Positions 6,865 to 15,540 of a DNA stretch of 20,392 bases are shown here, piece after piece. The position numbers and the translations under genes were made by a program. The notes beneath the pieces are model-generated. The model had not been told where the DNA came from, made no database searches, and saw only the letters and a program-made list of their open reading frames with translations. This DNA comes from Flavobacteriales bacterium UBA7519. GTDB taxonomy: Bacteria; Bacteroidota; Bacteroidia; Flavobacteriales; Weeksellaceae. The stretch is from the NCBI GenBank assembly GCA_002476905.1, contig DLND01000089.1:1-20392 (forward strand), written 5' to 3'. Numbering within the stretch: position 1 is the stretch's first letter; every line of letters begins with the position of its first letter.

Positions 6865-9162
6865 ATGTCTCCGAGAAAATTAATTTTAATTCTACCTGTT
6901 TTATTCGCATCATTATTCAGTTCTCAAAAAATGCAAAATCTTGCAAAATATGTCAACCCAATTATCGGAACTGAAAAAATGGGACATACTTTCCCTGGCG
7001 CAACTGTTCCTTTTGGAGCTGTCCAATTGAGTCCTGAAACCGATACTTTATCTTATGAAATCAATGGAAAATACAATCCTGATGTTTATAAATATTGTGC
7101 AGGTTACCGCTATGAAGACAAAACAATTGTCGGATTTTCGCACACACATTTCAGCGGAACAGGACATTCGGATTTGGGTGATTTTCTGATAATGCCAACA
7201 GTTGGAAAAGTAAAATTAAATCCTGGAACTGCACAAAATCCAGAAAGTGGATTCCGTTCCAGATTTTCTCATCAGAATGAAAAATCAGAAGCAGGTTACT
7301 ACAAAGTAAAACTCGATGATTCTAATATTTTAGCTGAATTAACGGCAACAACAAGAGTCGGATTTCATCAATACACATTTCCAAAATCTGATGATGCGCA
7401 TATTATTTTGGATTTGATGTCCGGAATTTACAATTATGATGACAAGAATGTTTGGACTTATGTAAGAATCGAAAATGACCACAGAATCACGGGTTACAGA
7501 CAAACCAACGGTTGGGCAAGAACCAGAACGGTTTATTTTGCAATGGAATTTTCTAAGCCTTTCAAATCTTACGGTCAGAAAAACTTTGATACCAAACAAG
7601 CTTACAGAGGTTTTTGGAGAAAATGGAATCAGGATGAAAATTTCCCTGAGATTGCCGGAAAGAAAATTAGAATGCATTTTGATTTCGATACTCAGGAGAA
7701 TGAAAAAGTTCAAATCAAATTTGCGATTTCGCCTGTCAGTCAAGCTAATGCTTTAGAAAATCTACAAAAAGAAACGCCGGATTGGAATTTTGAAAATGTG
7801 AAAACTCAGGCTCAAAACGATTGGAATAAAGAACTTAATAAAATCGTTGTCAATACATTAAATGAAGATGACAAAGTGAATTTTTACACGGCGATGTATC
7901 ACACTTTCATCAATCCAACAACTTATATGGACAGCAATGGCGAATATAAAGGTCTTGACCAAAATGTTCATCAAGCAAAAGATTTTACTAATTACACTAC
8001 ATTTTCACTTTGGGACACTTATCGTGCTTTGCATCCGTTTTTCAATATCATTCAGCCAAAACGAAATAATGATATGGTAAAATCGATGTTGGCGCATTAT
8101 GACCAATTCAGTTTGAAAATGTTACCGGTTTGGTCGCATTATGCCAACGAAAATTGGTGTATGAGCGGTTATCATTCGGTTTCTTTGATTGCTGATGCCA
8201 TTATTAAAAATACATTTACTGGAAATCCGGAAGAAGCATTGCAAGCTTGTATCGCAACTTCCAACAAACGAAACTACGAAGGCATCGGCGAATATGTTGA
8301 CAAAGGTTACATCTCTGCAGAGAAAAACGGAACGTCTGTTTCCAACACTTTGGAATATGCATATGACGATTGGGCCATTTCTCAAATCGCTAAAAAATTA
8401 GGTAAAACTGATATTTATAATGAATATCTGAAACGTTCCGAAAATTGGAAAAACGTCTTCGATAAATCCATTGGTTTTATGAGACCGAGATTGTCTGACG
8501 GAAGTTTCAAAAAAGAATTTGATTTGCTGAGCACGCACGGACAAGGTTTTATTGAAGGAAACTCTTGGAATTACAGTTTCTTCGTTCCTCACAATCCGAA
8601 TGGTTTGATGGATGCGATGGGCGGAAAAAAGAAATTTGGGGAAAATCTTGACCAATTATTCACAATGCATTTACCCGATGAATTTTTTGCTGATACCGAA
8701 GACATTACACGAGAAGGAATTATCGGCGGCTATGTTCACGGAAACGAACCTGCGCATCACGTTGCTTATCTTTACAATTTCGCCGGACAACCTTGGAAAA
8801 CTCAGGCTCAAATCCGAAAAATTCTGACAATGCAATATAAAGCAAAACCCGATGGATTGGGCGGAAATGATGATTGCGGGCAAATGAGTGCTTGGTATAT
8901 TTTCAGTAGTTTAGGTTTCTATCCTGTTTCGCCAGGTTCTGATGAATATTCGATTGGAAGTCCAAGTGTGAAGAATGCAACTTTGAATCTTGAAAATGGA
9001 AAATCATTCGAAATTGAAGCTAAAAATCAATCTGATAAAAATGTTTACATCGAAAAAATAGAACTTAATGGAAAAGCTGTAAAAGATTTCACAATCAAAC
9101 ATCAGGATATTATGAAGGGTGGAAAACTGACTTTCTATATGACCAACAAACCGAAGAAATAA
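6865..9162 (+). CDS. Secreted GH92 family alpha-mannosidase
   Basis: GH92 enzymes are calcium-dependent exo-alpha-mannosidases acting on N-glycan or mannan side chains. The protein has 765 residues, the usual size. Residues 1-20 form a signal peptide (MSPRKLILILPVLFASLFSS). The family N-terminal domain begins at YVNPIIGTEKMGHTFPGATV and PFGAVQLSPET, with HTHFSGTGHSD further on. The catalytic half has GNSWNYSFFVPHNP, HGNEPAHH (625-632, its Glu likely the general acid) and GNDDCGQMSAWYIF (667-680, with the paired acidic residues of the active site). No lipobox is evident, so it is probably periplasmic or exported. No SusC/SusD genes or other glycosidases flank it, unlike polysaccharide utilisation loci. 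It is divergent from pyrC, and the linkage specificity is unknown. Confidence 0.92.
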   Translation: MSPRKLILILPVLFASLFSSQKMQNLAKYVNPIIGTEKMGHTFPGATVPFGAVQLSPETDTLSYEINGKYNPDVYKYCAGYRYEDKTIVGFSHTHFSGTGHSDLGDFLIMPTVGKVKLNPGTAQNPESGFRSRFSHQNEKSEAGYYKVKLDDSNILAELTATTRVGFHQYTFPKSDDAHIILDLMSGIYNYDDKNVWTYVRIENDHRITGYRQTNGWARTRTVYFAMEFSKPFKSYGQKNFDTKQAYRGFWRKWNQDENFPEIAGKKIRMHFDFDTQENEKVQIKFAISPVSQANALENLQKETPDWNFENVKTQAQNDWNKELNKIVVNTLNEDDKVNFYTAMYHTFINPTTYMDSNGEYKGLDQNVHQAKDFTNYTTFSLWDTYRALHPFFNIIQPKRNNDMVKSMLAHYDQFSLKMLPVWSHYANENWCMSGYHSVSLIADAIIKNTFTGNPEEALQACIATSNKRNYEGIGEYVDKGYISAEKNGTSVSNTLEYAYDDWAISQIAKKLGKTDIYNEYLKRSENWKNVFDKSIGFMRPRLSDGSFKKEFDLLSTHGQGFIEGNSWNYSFFVPHNPNGLMDAMGGKKKFGENLDQLFTMHLPDEFFADTEDITREGIIGGYVHGNEPAHHVAYLYNFAGQPWKTQAQIRKILTMQYKAKPDGLGGNDDCGQMSAWYIFSSLGFYPVSPGSDEYSIGSPSVKNATLNLENGKSFEIEAKNQSDKNVYIEKIELNGKAVKDFTIKHQDIMKGGKLTFYMTNKPKK

Positions 9163-9164
9163 AA

Positions 9165-9193
9165 TTGAATTTTGGCAGAATCCATTAATTTTG
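9165..9193 (+). promoter_or_regulatory. Promoter of the flippase gene
   Basis: TTG (9165-9167), an 18-nt spacer and TAATTTTG (9186-9193) followed by C match the Bacteroidota consensus. The box ends 25 nt before the ATG at 9219, so the flippase can be transcribed independently of the mannosidase whose stop is at 9160-9162. Confidence 0.6.
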
Positions 9194-9218
9194 CAAAAAT
9201 TTTCGAACTGAAATAAAA

Positions 9219-10676
9219 ATGAAGAAACTTCTCGGACAAACTGCTCTTTATGGATTAACGACTGTGATTATCAGGCTTTTCCCATTCGTTATCAATCCGA
9301 TTATTACAAGAACTTTTGGACCTACAGCGTATTCTCCATTTGCCGATTTTTATTCTGTGGCCGGCGTTATTGCTGTGCTTCTAACCCACGGAATGGAAAC
9401 AACATTTTTCCGTTTTGCTTTGGACGAGAAAGATGACAGGAAACTGATTTCGACTTCATTTTTCAGTGTTTTAGCTGTGACTTTAGTTTATCTGATTTTC
9501 ACATTATTTTACAGACAACCATTGGCGGAAGCTTTCAAAACGCCGGACCAAGTTGACTTATTGGCAATCTTAACAGTGACTTTGGCTTTGGATGCTTTTT
9601 GCGCGATGCCTTTTGTAATGCTGAGAAAAAATGAAAGACCATTAAAATATGCAGGAATCAGAATTACAAATGGAATTGTTAATTTTCTTTTAGTTGTATT
9701 TTTCATCATTATTCTTCCAAAATATCCAAATGGACTTTTCGGATTAAAATACAGTTCAAAGTTTGGAATCGGTTATGTTTTCGTCGCGAATCTTGTTGCA
9801 AGTTCCATTACATTTTTGATGTTGTCAAAAGAACTTTTCATCGCAAGAATTAAATATTTCTCTTGGGAACTTTGGAAAAAAATGATCAAATATTCTTGGC
9901 CGATTACTATTGCTGGGTTAGCTGGAATTATTAATGAAACCTTTGACAGACAATTTTTGAAATTCCTTTTGCCGGAAGAGATTGCAAGACATCAATTGGG
10001 AATTTATGGTGGTGTAGCAAAGGTTGTGACTTTTGTGATTCTTTTCAGACAGGCTTATTCTTTAGGAATAGAACCATTTTTCTTCAGTAATTCTAAAAAA
10101 GACAATGCTAAAGGAATGTATGTTAAATTAATGGATATTTTCATTGCTATTAATTGTCTGATTGTTCTGTTTTTATGCGTGAATCTTGATTGGATCGCGA
10201 AAGGATACATCAACAATCCTGAATATTATGAAGGCATTGGAATTTTACCTATTTTGTTTTTCGCAAGTTTATTCTTAGGAATCTATCTTAACCTTTCCAT
10301 CTGGTATAAACTGACGGACAAAACCATAATTGGTGCCTATATATCAGGAATTGGTGTTTTAATAACTATCTTCATTAATTTCTTTTTTATTCCCAAATAT
10401 GGTTATTGGGCATCGACTTGGGCAACCATTGCGAGTTACTTCGCAATGATGGTTATCTCGTATATCTGGGGGCAATATAAATATCCTATTCCTTACCATA
10501 TCGGAAAAAATCTAATTGTGATCTTGATAACAATATCAACTTCATTTTTATGTTATCATTATTTAAAAGAAAAGATTTGGCTAGGTAATCTTATATTTAT
10601 AATTTTGGCAACCTTTTTGATAAAAAAGGAAAAATTAATTCCTAAGAAATTCCTTAGTAAAATTGGCATAAATTGA
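9219..10676 (+). CDS. Polysaccharide/oligosaccharide flippase (Wzx-like, MOP superfamily)
   Basis: This 485-residue integral membrane protein has about 12-14 hydrophobic segments spread over its length. It starts MKKLLGQTALYGLTTVIIR and continues with PIITRTFGPTAYSPFADF, the usual start of the polysaccharide biosynthesis protein family. These proteins move lipid-linked sugar units across the inner membrane for LPS, capsule or exopolysaccharide. A second block, WPITIAGLAGIINETFDRQF, begins the C-terminal half. It has its own promoter and is followed by the nucleotidyltransferase after 56 nt. No glycosyltransferases adjoin it, so the glycan is unknown. The C-terminal tail is Lys-rich. Confidence 0.88.
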   Translation: MKKLLGQTALYGLTTVIIRLFPFVINPIITRTFGPTAYSPFADFYSVAGVIAVLLTHGMETTFFRFALDEKDDRKLISTSFFSVLAVTLVYLIFTLFYRQPLAEAFKTPDQVDLLAILTVTLALDAFCAMPFVMLRKNERPLKYAGIRITNGIVNFLLVVFFIIILPKYPNGLFGLKYSSKFGIGYVFVANLVASSITFLMLSKELFIARIKYFSWELWKKMIKYSWPITIAGLAGIINETFDRQFLKFLLPEEIARHQLGIYGGVAKVVTFVILFRQAYSLGIEPFFFSNSKKDNAKGMYVKLMDIFIAINCLIVLFLCVNLDWIAKGYINNPEYYEGIGILPILFFASLFLGIYLNLSIWYKLTDKTIIGAYISGIGVLITIFINFFFIPKYGYWASTWATIASYFAMMVISYIWGQYKYPIPYHIGKNLIVILITISTSFLCYHYLKEKIWLGNLIFIILATFLIKKEKLIPKKFLSKIGIN

Positions 10677-10732
10677 AAACTCAACCATATTATAATCCAA
10701 ACTAATAACTAACTTACAAACTAAAAAAAATT

Positions 10733-11752
10733 ATGAAAATAATAGTTCCAATGGCTGGACGCGGATCCAGGCTCAGACCACATACTTTAACAGTTCCAAA
10801 ACCACTAATCCCAATTGCGGGAAAACCAATCGTACAAAGATTGGTAGAAGATATTGCAAAAGTGGCCAATGAAACTATTGAAGAAATCGCATTCATCATC
10901 GGTGATTTTGGACCAGAAGTAGAAGCATCTCTCATAAAAGTAGCCGAAAATCTCGGAGCAAAAGGAACTATTTACTACCAAACCGAACCACTAGGAACAG
11001 CTCACGCTATCAATTGTGCCAGAGCAAGTATGACGGGACCTGTGATCATCGCATTCGCAGATACTTTATTCCGTGCAGATTTCCATTTGGATACAAATGC
11101 TGATGGAGTAATTTGGGTGAAAAAAGTGGAAGATCCTTCGGCTTTTGGCGTTGTGAAATTGGACGATTATGGTTTCATTACAGATTTTGTAGAAAAACCA
11201 AAAGAATTTGTTTCTGATTTGGCAATTATTGGAATTTATTACTTCAATTCTGCTGAAAAATTGATGAAAGAAATTGACCATATTATGGATAACAATATTA
11301 TGGAAGGTGGAGAATATCAATTGACAACAGCATTGGAAAACCTAAGAGCAAAAGGTGCTAAATTCTCTCTTGGAAAAGTGGATGATTGGATGGACTGTGG
11401 CAATAAAAATGTGACCATTGAAACGAACAGCAAAATTCTGGAATATGAAAAAGAATTGATGTCCAACTATCCGGAATCTGCAGTCATTGAAAATAGCCTT
11501 ATCATCCCACCTTGCTACATTGGGGAAAATGTGAAAATTACGAATTCTAAAATCGGCCCTTATGTATCTCTAGGAAACAATACTAAAATTCATAATTCTA
11601 ACATAGAACACTCTTTGATCCAAGGAAGTACTATAATAGACCACGGAAATCTAAGTAATTCTATGATTGGAAACTCTGCCCAATATTTTGGCGTGTCAAG
11701 AGAAATTTCTTTAGGAGATTATTCAGTTTTGGATTTTCTCTCAAAGGATTAA
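10733..11752 (+). CDS. Sugar-phosphate nucleotidyltransferase with left-handed beta-helix tail
   Basis: This 339-residue enzyme makes NDP-sugars from NTP and sugar 1-phosphate. The N-terminal Rossmann domain has the pyrophosphorylase signature GRGSRLRPHTLTVPKP (about 9-24), then TEPLGTAHAI and FADTLF with the likely metal-binding Asp. After about residue 245 come hexapeptide-like repeats (NSLIIPPCYIGENVKITNSK and later IGPYVSLGNN), a left-handed beta-helix. It resembles glucose-1-phosphate thymidylyl/uridylyltransferases, but the sugar and base cannot be fixed. It follows the flippase by 56 nt and ends at a strong terminator, so the two may supply and export an envelope glycan. Confidence 0.87.
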   Translation: MKIIVPMAGRGSRLRPHTLTVPKPLIPIAGKPIVQRLVEDIAKVANETIEEIAFIIGDFGPEVEASLIKVAENLGAKGTIYYQTEPLGTAHAINCARASMTGPVIIAFADTLFRADFHLDTNADGVIWVKKVEDPSAFGVVKLDDYGFITDFVEKPKEFVSDLAIIGIYYFNSAEKLMKEIDHIMDNNIMEGGEYQLTTALENLRAKGAKFSLGKVDDWMDCGNKNVTIETNSKILEYEKELMSNYPESAVIENSLIIPPCYIGENVKITNSKIGPYVSLGNNTKIHNSNIEHSLIQGSTIIDHGNLSNSMIGNSAQYFGVSREISLGDYSVLDFLSKD

Positions 11753-11770
11753 CAATAAGTTTATATAATT

Positions 11771-11807
11771 AACTTTGTCAAAGCTTAGGCTATGACAAAG
11801 TTTTTTT
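11771..11807 (+). terminator. Rho-independent terminator after the nucleotidyltransferase
   Basis: AACTTTGTCA (11771-11780) and TGACAAAGTT (11793-11802) form a perfect 10-bp stem around a 12-base loop, followed by five more T. It begins 18 nt after the stop. The left arm also looks like a -7 box (TAACTTTG), but the hairpin and T-run explain it better. Confidence 0.85.
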
Positions 11808-11879
11808 ATTAGATAATTACTCCTAAAAATATAAGTCTGATTTTGGCGTTAATATTGTTAGGCTATCCAAAAAAATTTC

Positions 11880-12680
11880 ATGAAATCATTTGCTATAATA
11901 TTACTATCATCATTATTGATAACGTCTTGCAGTGTTCAGAAAAAAACGACCGAACAGCAACCTGTAAGCACCACAAAACCTATTGAGAACAATGCTCAGT
12001 TCTTTTCCGCAGTAGTCAAAAAATCTAATTTTGACGCCGTGAAAATTAGTAGTAGAATCGATGCTAAAACAGGCTCATTTATTCCAACGCTTGATGCGGT
12101 GATTTATATTGAAAACGGGCAAAAAGTTTGGATGAATCTTACTGCGGTAATCTTGCAGGTTGCAAGAGGAATTGCTACACCAGACGGCGTGAAGGCATAT
12201 TATAAACTAGATAAAACTTACATCGATTCTGACTTTAGCTATCTCAACAAACTACTAAACGTCAATTTTATAGATTACAACGCATTACAAAATTTGCTTT
12301 TGGGCAAAACTTTTCTTCCTGTATCGGAAAATAAATATAAGCTTACAAAGAACGCGCAGGGCTTTAATCTTTCCTCAAAAGAAACTCAAAAAATAACAGA
12401 GAATGGCAAAACTACAGCATACAATATCTCTCTGGATTATGACAATGATCTAAATCTCAGTCATGTTTTACTTTTAAATCCTCAGAATAATGACCAGTTA
12501 GAAATCACTTATTCCAACAGAGAAATACTTAATAATGAGAGTTTTCCTAAAAATGTTAAAATAATTATAAAAGCAAAGAAAACGGACGAAATATTAATAG
12601 AAAATACGAAATTTGACTTCTCCCGAATGGAAACTCCTTATTCCGTTCCTGCCAATTACAAAAAGACAGAAATTAAATGA
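11880..12680 (+). CDS. DUF4292 lipoprotein, LolB-like
   Basis: This 266-residue predicted lipoprotein has signal peptide MKSFAIILLSSLLITSC with the lipidated Cys at 17. The central block QKVWMNLTAVILQVARGIAT, then PDGVKAYYKLDKTYI, is the hallmark of DUF4292 and resembles the LolA/LolB convex beta-sheet fold; that resemblance is from memory. The residues after Cys (SVQKKTTEQQ) lack an obvious acidic surface-export signal, so it probably faces the periplasm from a membrane. Its last four bases ATGA overlap the start of the EnvC-like gene, indicating tight co-expression. A TTTG at 11842 with TA 18 nt later may be its promoter. A function in lipoprotein handling is inference. Confidence 0.8.
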   Translation: MKSFAIILLSSLLITSCSVQKKTTEQQPVSTTKPIENNAQFFSAVVKKSNFDAVKISSRIDAKTGSFIPTLDAVIYIENGQKVWMNLTAVILQVARGIATPDGVKAYYKLDKTYIDSDFSYLNKLLNVNFIDYNALQNLLLGKTFLPVSENKYKLTKNAQGFNLSSKETQKITENGKTTAYNISLDYDNDLNLSHVLLLNPQNNDQLEITYSNREILNNESFPKNVKIIIKAKKTDEILIENTKFDFSRMETPYSVPANYKKTEIK

Positions 12681-14212
12681 TTAAGAAGTTAAGTTTTTTC
12701 ATAGGTATTTTAGTTTTCACTACCGCTTTTGCTCAGAAAGATAAAGAACAACTCCAAAAACAAAATGCTGATCTAAAGAAGCAGATTTCTTCTCTAAATA
12801 ACACATTGAACCAAACAAAACAAGAGTCTAAACTTTCCATAGCTTATCTCAATGCTGTCAATCAAAAACTGACGCTTCGTGAGAAAGTTTACAACAACAC
12901 CCAAAAGGAAAAAAGATTTATTGAAGATGACATCTATAAAAGACAGCTGGAAATCAATAAAAACAATAGAGAGTTAGGTGTATTAAGAAAAAATTACGCA
13001 GAAATACTTGTCAAAGCCTACAAAACCAAAGGTGTACAGAACAAAGTAACCTTTATTCTTTCTTCCAGAAATCTAGGAGAAGCGCTTAAAAGAATAGAAT
13101 ACCTCAAACGATATTCGGAATACCAAGATAAAAAAGCAGCTGAGATATCCAATAAAGCCAATGAGATAAAGAAAAATATCGCTCTTAAAAAGAAGTCTGT
13201 AACAGAAAAAGACAACCTTCTACTTTCACAGAAAAATGAGTTAGCAACAATTGAAATAGAAAGAAAGCAAAAGCAAGATCTTCTGAACGAATTTAAAAAG
13301 AATGAAGCGAAGCTCACGGCAGAACTAAGGGTAAAACAAGCTCAGCAGAAAGATCTACAGAGACAGATTGCCAACATTATTGCTGAAGAAATAAGAATCG
13401 CCAAGGCCAAAGAAGAAGCTGAGAAGAAAGCCGAAGCTGAAAGAAAACGTCTTGCAGAGATTGCTGCTAAAAAAGAAAAGGAAAGAATCGAAGCCGAAAA
13501 CAGAGCCAGACTGGCCGCTGCAGAAGCGGAAAGAAAAAAAGCCGAAGCCGAAGCTAAAAAAGCCGCAGATCTGGCCGCAAAAAGAATAGAAGAGGAAAGA
13601 AAACTGGCCGAATCTAATAAAGCAGAAGAAAGAAAAGCAGCAGCAGAAAGAGCTACTAAAGAAGCTGCAGATAGAGCAAAAGCTGCCAATGATAAGCTTG
13701 CAGCAGCTAAAGCTAATGAAGCTGCAGTAAACAAGAAAAATGAGGATGCAAAAGATGAGGCTGAGAAAAAAGTAATGAAAAGCTATGGCGTAGGTTCTAC
13801 TGTAGGCAATAATTTTGCAGATAATAGAGGCCGTATGAGTTTCCCAGTGGACAAAGGAACCGTAACGCACAGATTTGGTAGACAGCCGCACCCAGTATTC
13901 AAAAATATTGTTGAAGAAAATATCGGTATTAAGATTGCTGTATCGCCTGGAACAAAAGCAAGATGCGTATTTCCAGGTGTAGTTTCTAGCATTCAGGCGA
14001 TTAACGGAAGCAGAACAGTGGTGGTGAAACATGGAAATTACTTTACTGTATATTCCAATCTTGCTAACACATTGGTTAGAGCCAATCAGCAAATATCCGC
14101 TGGAACTTTAATTGGAGAGGTTGGAAGCGATTTTGATGAGTCCATTACGCTAGATTTTCAGATTTGGAACGGAACCACACCAGTGGATCCTTTAGGCTGG
14201 GTTTCGTATTAA
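12677..14212 (+). CDS. EnvC-like murein hydrolase activator with degenerate LytM (M23) domain
   Basis: This 511-residue exported protein has a signal peptide at about 1-19 (MIKKLSFFIGILVFTTAFAQ), a long coiled coil from about 20 to 240, an Ala/Glu/Lys-rich helical stretch at about 235-365, and a LytM domain at about 387-511. The zinc ligands of M23 peptidases are gone. The HxGxD motif reads N415-I-G-I-K419, and the final HLHFE reads T491-L-D493-F-Q495. Loss of all ligands is the mark of EnvC/NlpD-type activators, which switch on amidases that split septal peptidoglycan, rather than cutting it themselves. Which amidase it serves is unknown. It overlaps the DUF4292 gene by 4 nt, and tatA follows after 31 nt. 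Confidence 0.88.
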   Translation: MIKKLSFFIGILVFTTAFAQKDKEQLQKQNADLKKQISSLNNTLNQTKQESKLSIAYLNAVNQKLTLREKVYNNTQKEKRFIEDDIYKRQLEINKNNRELGVLRKNYAEILVKAYKTKGVQNKVTFILSSRNLGEALKRIEYLKRYSEYQDKKAAEISNKANEIKKNIALKKKSVTEKDNLLLSQKNELATIEIERKQKQDLLNEFKKNEAKLTAELRVKQAQQKDLQRQIANIIAEEIRIAKAKEEAEKKAEAERKRLAEIAAKKEKERIEAENRARLAAAEAERKKAEAEAKKAADLAAKRIEEERKLAESNKAEERKAAAERATKEAADRAKAANDKLAAAKANEAAVNKKNEDAKDEAEKKVMKSYGVGSTVGNNFADNRGRMSFPVDKGTVTHRFGRQPHPVFKNIVEENIGIKIAVSPGTKARCVFPGVVSSIQAINGSRTVVVKHGNYFTVYSNLANTLVRANQQISAGTLIGEVGSDFDESITLDFQIWNGTTPVDPLGWVSY

Positions 14213-14221
14213 AAAATAATT

Positions 14222-14229
14222 TAACTTTG
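14222..14229 (+). promoter_or_regulatory. Putative -7 promoter box before tatA
   Basis: TAACTTTG followed by C matches TAnnTTTG exactly and ends 14 nt before the tatA ATG. The best upstream element is TTTC at 14202-14205, only 16 nt away, so the -33 part is weak. Confidence 0.45.
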
Positions 14230-14243
14230 CAAAAAAAATCAAG

Positions 14244-14450
14244 ATGATAATATCTACAGTTATAATTAGCTTATCTTGGCAACATATTCTGATAGTTGCT
14301 TTGATATTACTTTTATTATTTGGAGGAAGGAAAATTCCTGAATTAATGAAAGGATTAGGATCTGGTATCAAAGAATTTAAAGATGCCGTGAAGGAGGATG
14401 ATAAAAAGAACAATGAATCTTCTAACACTACGCCGAACAATCCTTCTTAG
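14244..14450 (+). CDS. tatA: Twin-arginine translocase subunit TatA/TatE family
   Basis: This 68-residue protein has one membrane helix at about 12-26 ([13 protein letters not shown]), the hinge FGGRKIPEL, and an amphipathic helix [18 protein letters not shown] with a polar tail, the standard TatA layout. TatA oligomers form the passage for folded proteins carrying twin-arginine signals. No tatC is in the window. It lies between the EnvC-like gene and DUF4254, all in one direction. In E. coli, amidases activated by EnvC/NlpD are Tat substrates, which makes the neighbourhood suggestive, but no link is proven here. Confidence 0.92.
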   Translation: MIISTVIISLSWQHILIVALILLLLFGGRKIPELMKGLGSGIKEFKDAVKEDDKKNNESSNTTPNNPS

Positions 14451-14464
14451 AAAACAGATCTTAA

Positions 14465-15079
14465 ATGAGTTTTACCGAAAATGCATGGAAAATCTTCAAT
14501 CAGTCGGTTGAAGATTACCATATTAAAGATGATGTTAATTCGCAAGAAAACAATCCATTTCAGACAGGTAGTTTGGAATGGATTTTGTATTCAAAAAACT
14601 GGATTGACACAGTTCAGTGGCACTTGGAAGATATAATCCGCGAGGAAGATATTAATCCGACAGAAGCTTTGAAAATCAAACGTAGAATTGATGCTCTAAA
14701 CCAAAAAAGAACAGATCTCGTAGAACAGATTGATTTTTGGTTTTATGAGAAATACAAGGATATTACTCCCAATTCAGACGCTAGAATTAACTCAGAAACG
14801 CCGGCCTGGTCTATAGACAGGTTTTCGATATTATCTTTGAAAATCTATCATATGGCAATAGAAGCCGCTAGAAAGGACGCTTCCGAAGAGCATAAGATAA
14901 AATGCACGGACAAGCTTCTGGTATTACAGGAGCAAAAAAACGATCTTTCTACAGCTATAGATCAACTTCTTTCGGACATAGAAATCGGTAAAGTTAAAAT
15001 GAAACTTTATAAGCAGATGAAGATGTATAATGATGAGTCACTAAACCCAATCCTGTATCAAAAAGGACAGAAAAAATGA
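14465..15079 (+). CDS. DUF4254 protein
   Basis: This 204-residue, cytoplasmic-looking helical protein has no signal peptide or membrane segment. The motif QTGSLEWILYSKNWIDTVQW followed by HLEDIIREEDINP matches what I recall of DUF4254. The family also shows the helix-turn LKIKRRIDALNQKRTDLVEQ and a conserved ETPAWSIDRFSILSLKIYHM. No enzyme motif is visible and the function is unknown. The start is 14 nt after tatA, and the stop overlaps the next gene's ATG by 4 nt, implying a transcription and translation unit with the small lipoprotein. Confidence 0.8.
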   Translation: MSFTENAWKIFNQSVEDYHIKDDVNSQENNPFQTGSLEWILYSKNWIDTVQWHLEDIIREEDINPTEALKIKRRIDALNQKRTDLVEQIDFWFYEKYKDITPNSDARINSETPAWSIDRFSILSLKIYHMAIEAARKDASEEHKIKCTDKLLVLQEQKNDLSTAIDQLLSDIEIGKVKMKLYKQMKMYNDESLNPILYQKGQKK

Positions 15080-15525
15080 AAAGTTTTTATAAACTTTTAT
15101 CAATACTAATTATTATTAATATTTCTCAATCGTGTTCTACCAGTTCATCTGCATCAGATGAGCTCCATTCTGATGTATATGTCTATCTCTCTCCAGAATC
15201 TGTAGTGTATGCTTCAACAATTTCTAACCTAGTTTCAACTTTCCCAAAATTTCGAAATGATGCTGTAAACAGAGAAGTTGCTGGCTTAAAAAAATCACTG
15301 ACAAATTATCTACTTGCAGTTACAAACTTACATCAGTCTGAAAAAACTAAATCTTTAGAATCATTCGAAAAGTATTACAAGAACATTCAAAAATTAAGAA
15401 AATTTATCACAAAGGATGATAATGAAGTTCTCAACAGATATATGGTGAAAATCAAAACCAATGTTAGCTTTTTAGAGTCTTCGATGAATAAAAACCTAGA
15501 AAGCAACTCCATGTCTTCAAATTAA
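15076..15525 (+). CDS. Small predicted lipoprotein, unknown function
   Basis: The protein has 149 residues, with a lipoprotein-type signal peptide MKSFYKLLSILIIINISQSC (candidate lipidated Cys20, from an imperfect lipobox SQSC), then a Ser-rich linker and a helical domain of about 110 residues rich in Lys, Asn and Ser. I do not recognise a family. It overlaps the DUF4254 gene by 4 nt and precedes ribA by 15 nt. The tail after Cys (STSSSAS) lacks an acidic surface-export signal. A soluble helical domain beneath a membrane anchor suggests a binding or scaffold role, but nothing specific can be stated. Confidence 0.7.
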   Translation: MKSFYKLLSILIIINISQSCSTSSSASDELHSDVYVYLSPESVVYASTISNLVSTFPKFRNDAVNREVAGLKKSLTNYLLAVTNLHQSEKTKSLESFEKYYKNIQKLRKFITKDDNEVLNRYMVKIKTNVSFLESSMNKNLESNSMSSN

Positions 15526-15540
15526 TCTTTTTAGAATGCA

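Noticed and set aside
13018..14092. Several long - strand frames across the EnvC-like gene, rich in Ser, Phe and Ala
   Set aside because: They mirror the Ala/Glu/Lys-rich coiled-coil codons of the real gene, which lack stops on the other strand; composition is low-complexity and no family is recognisable.
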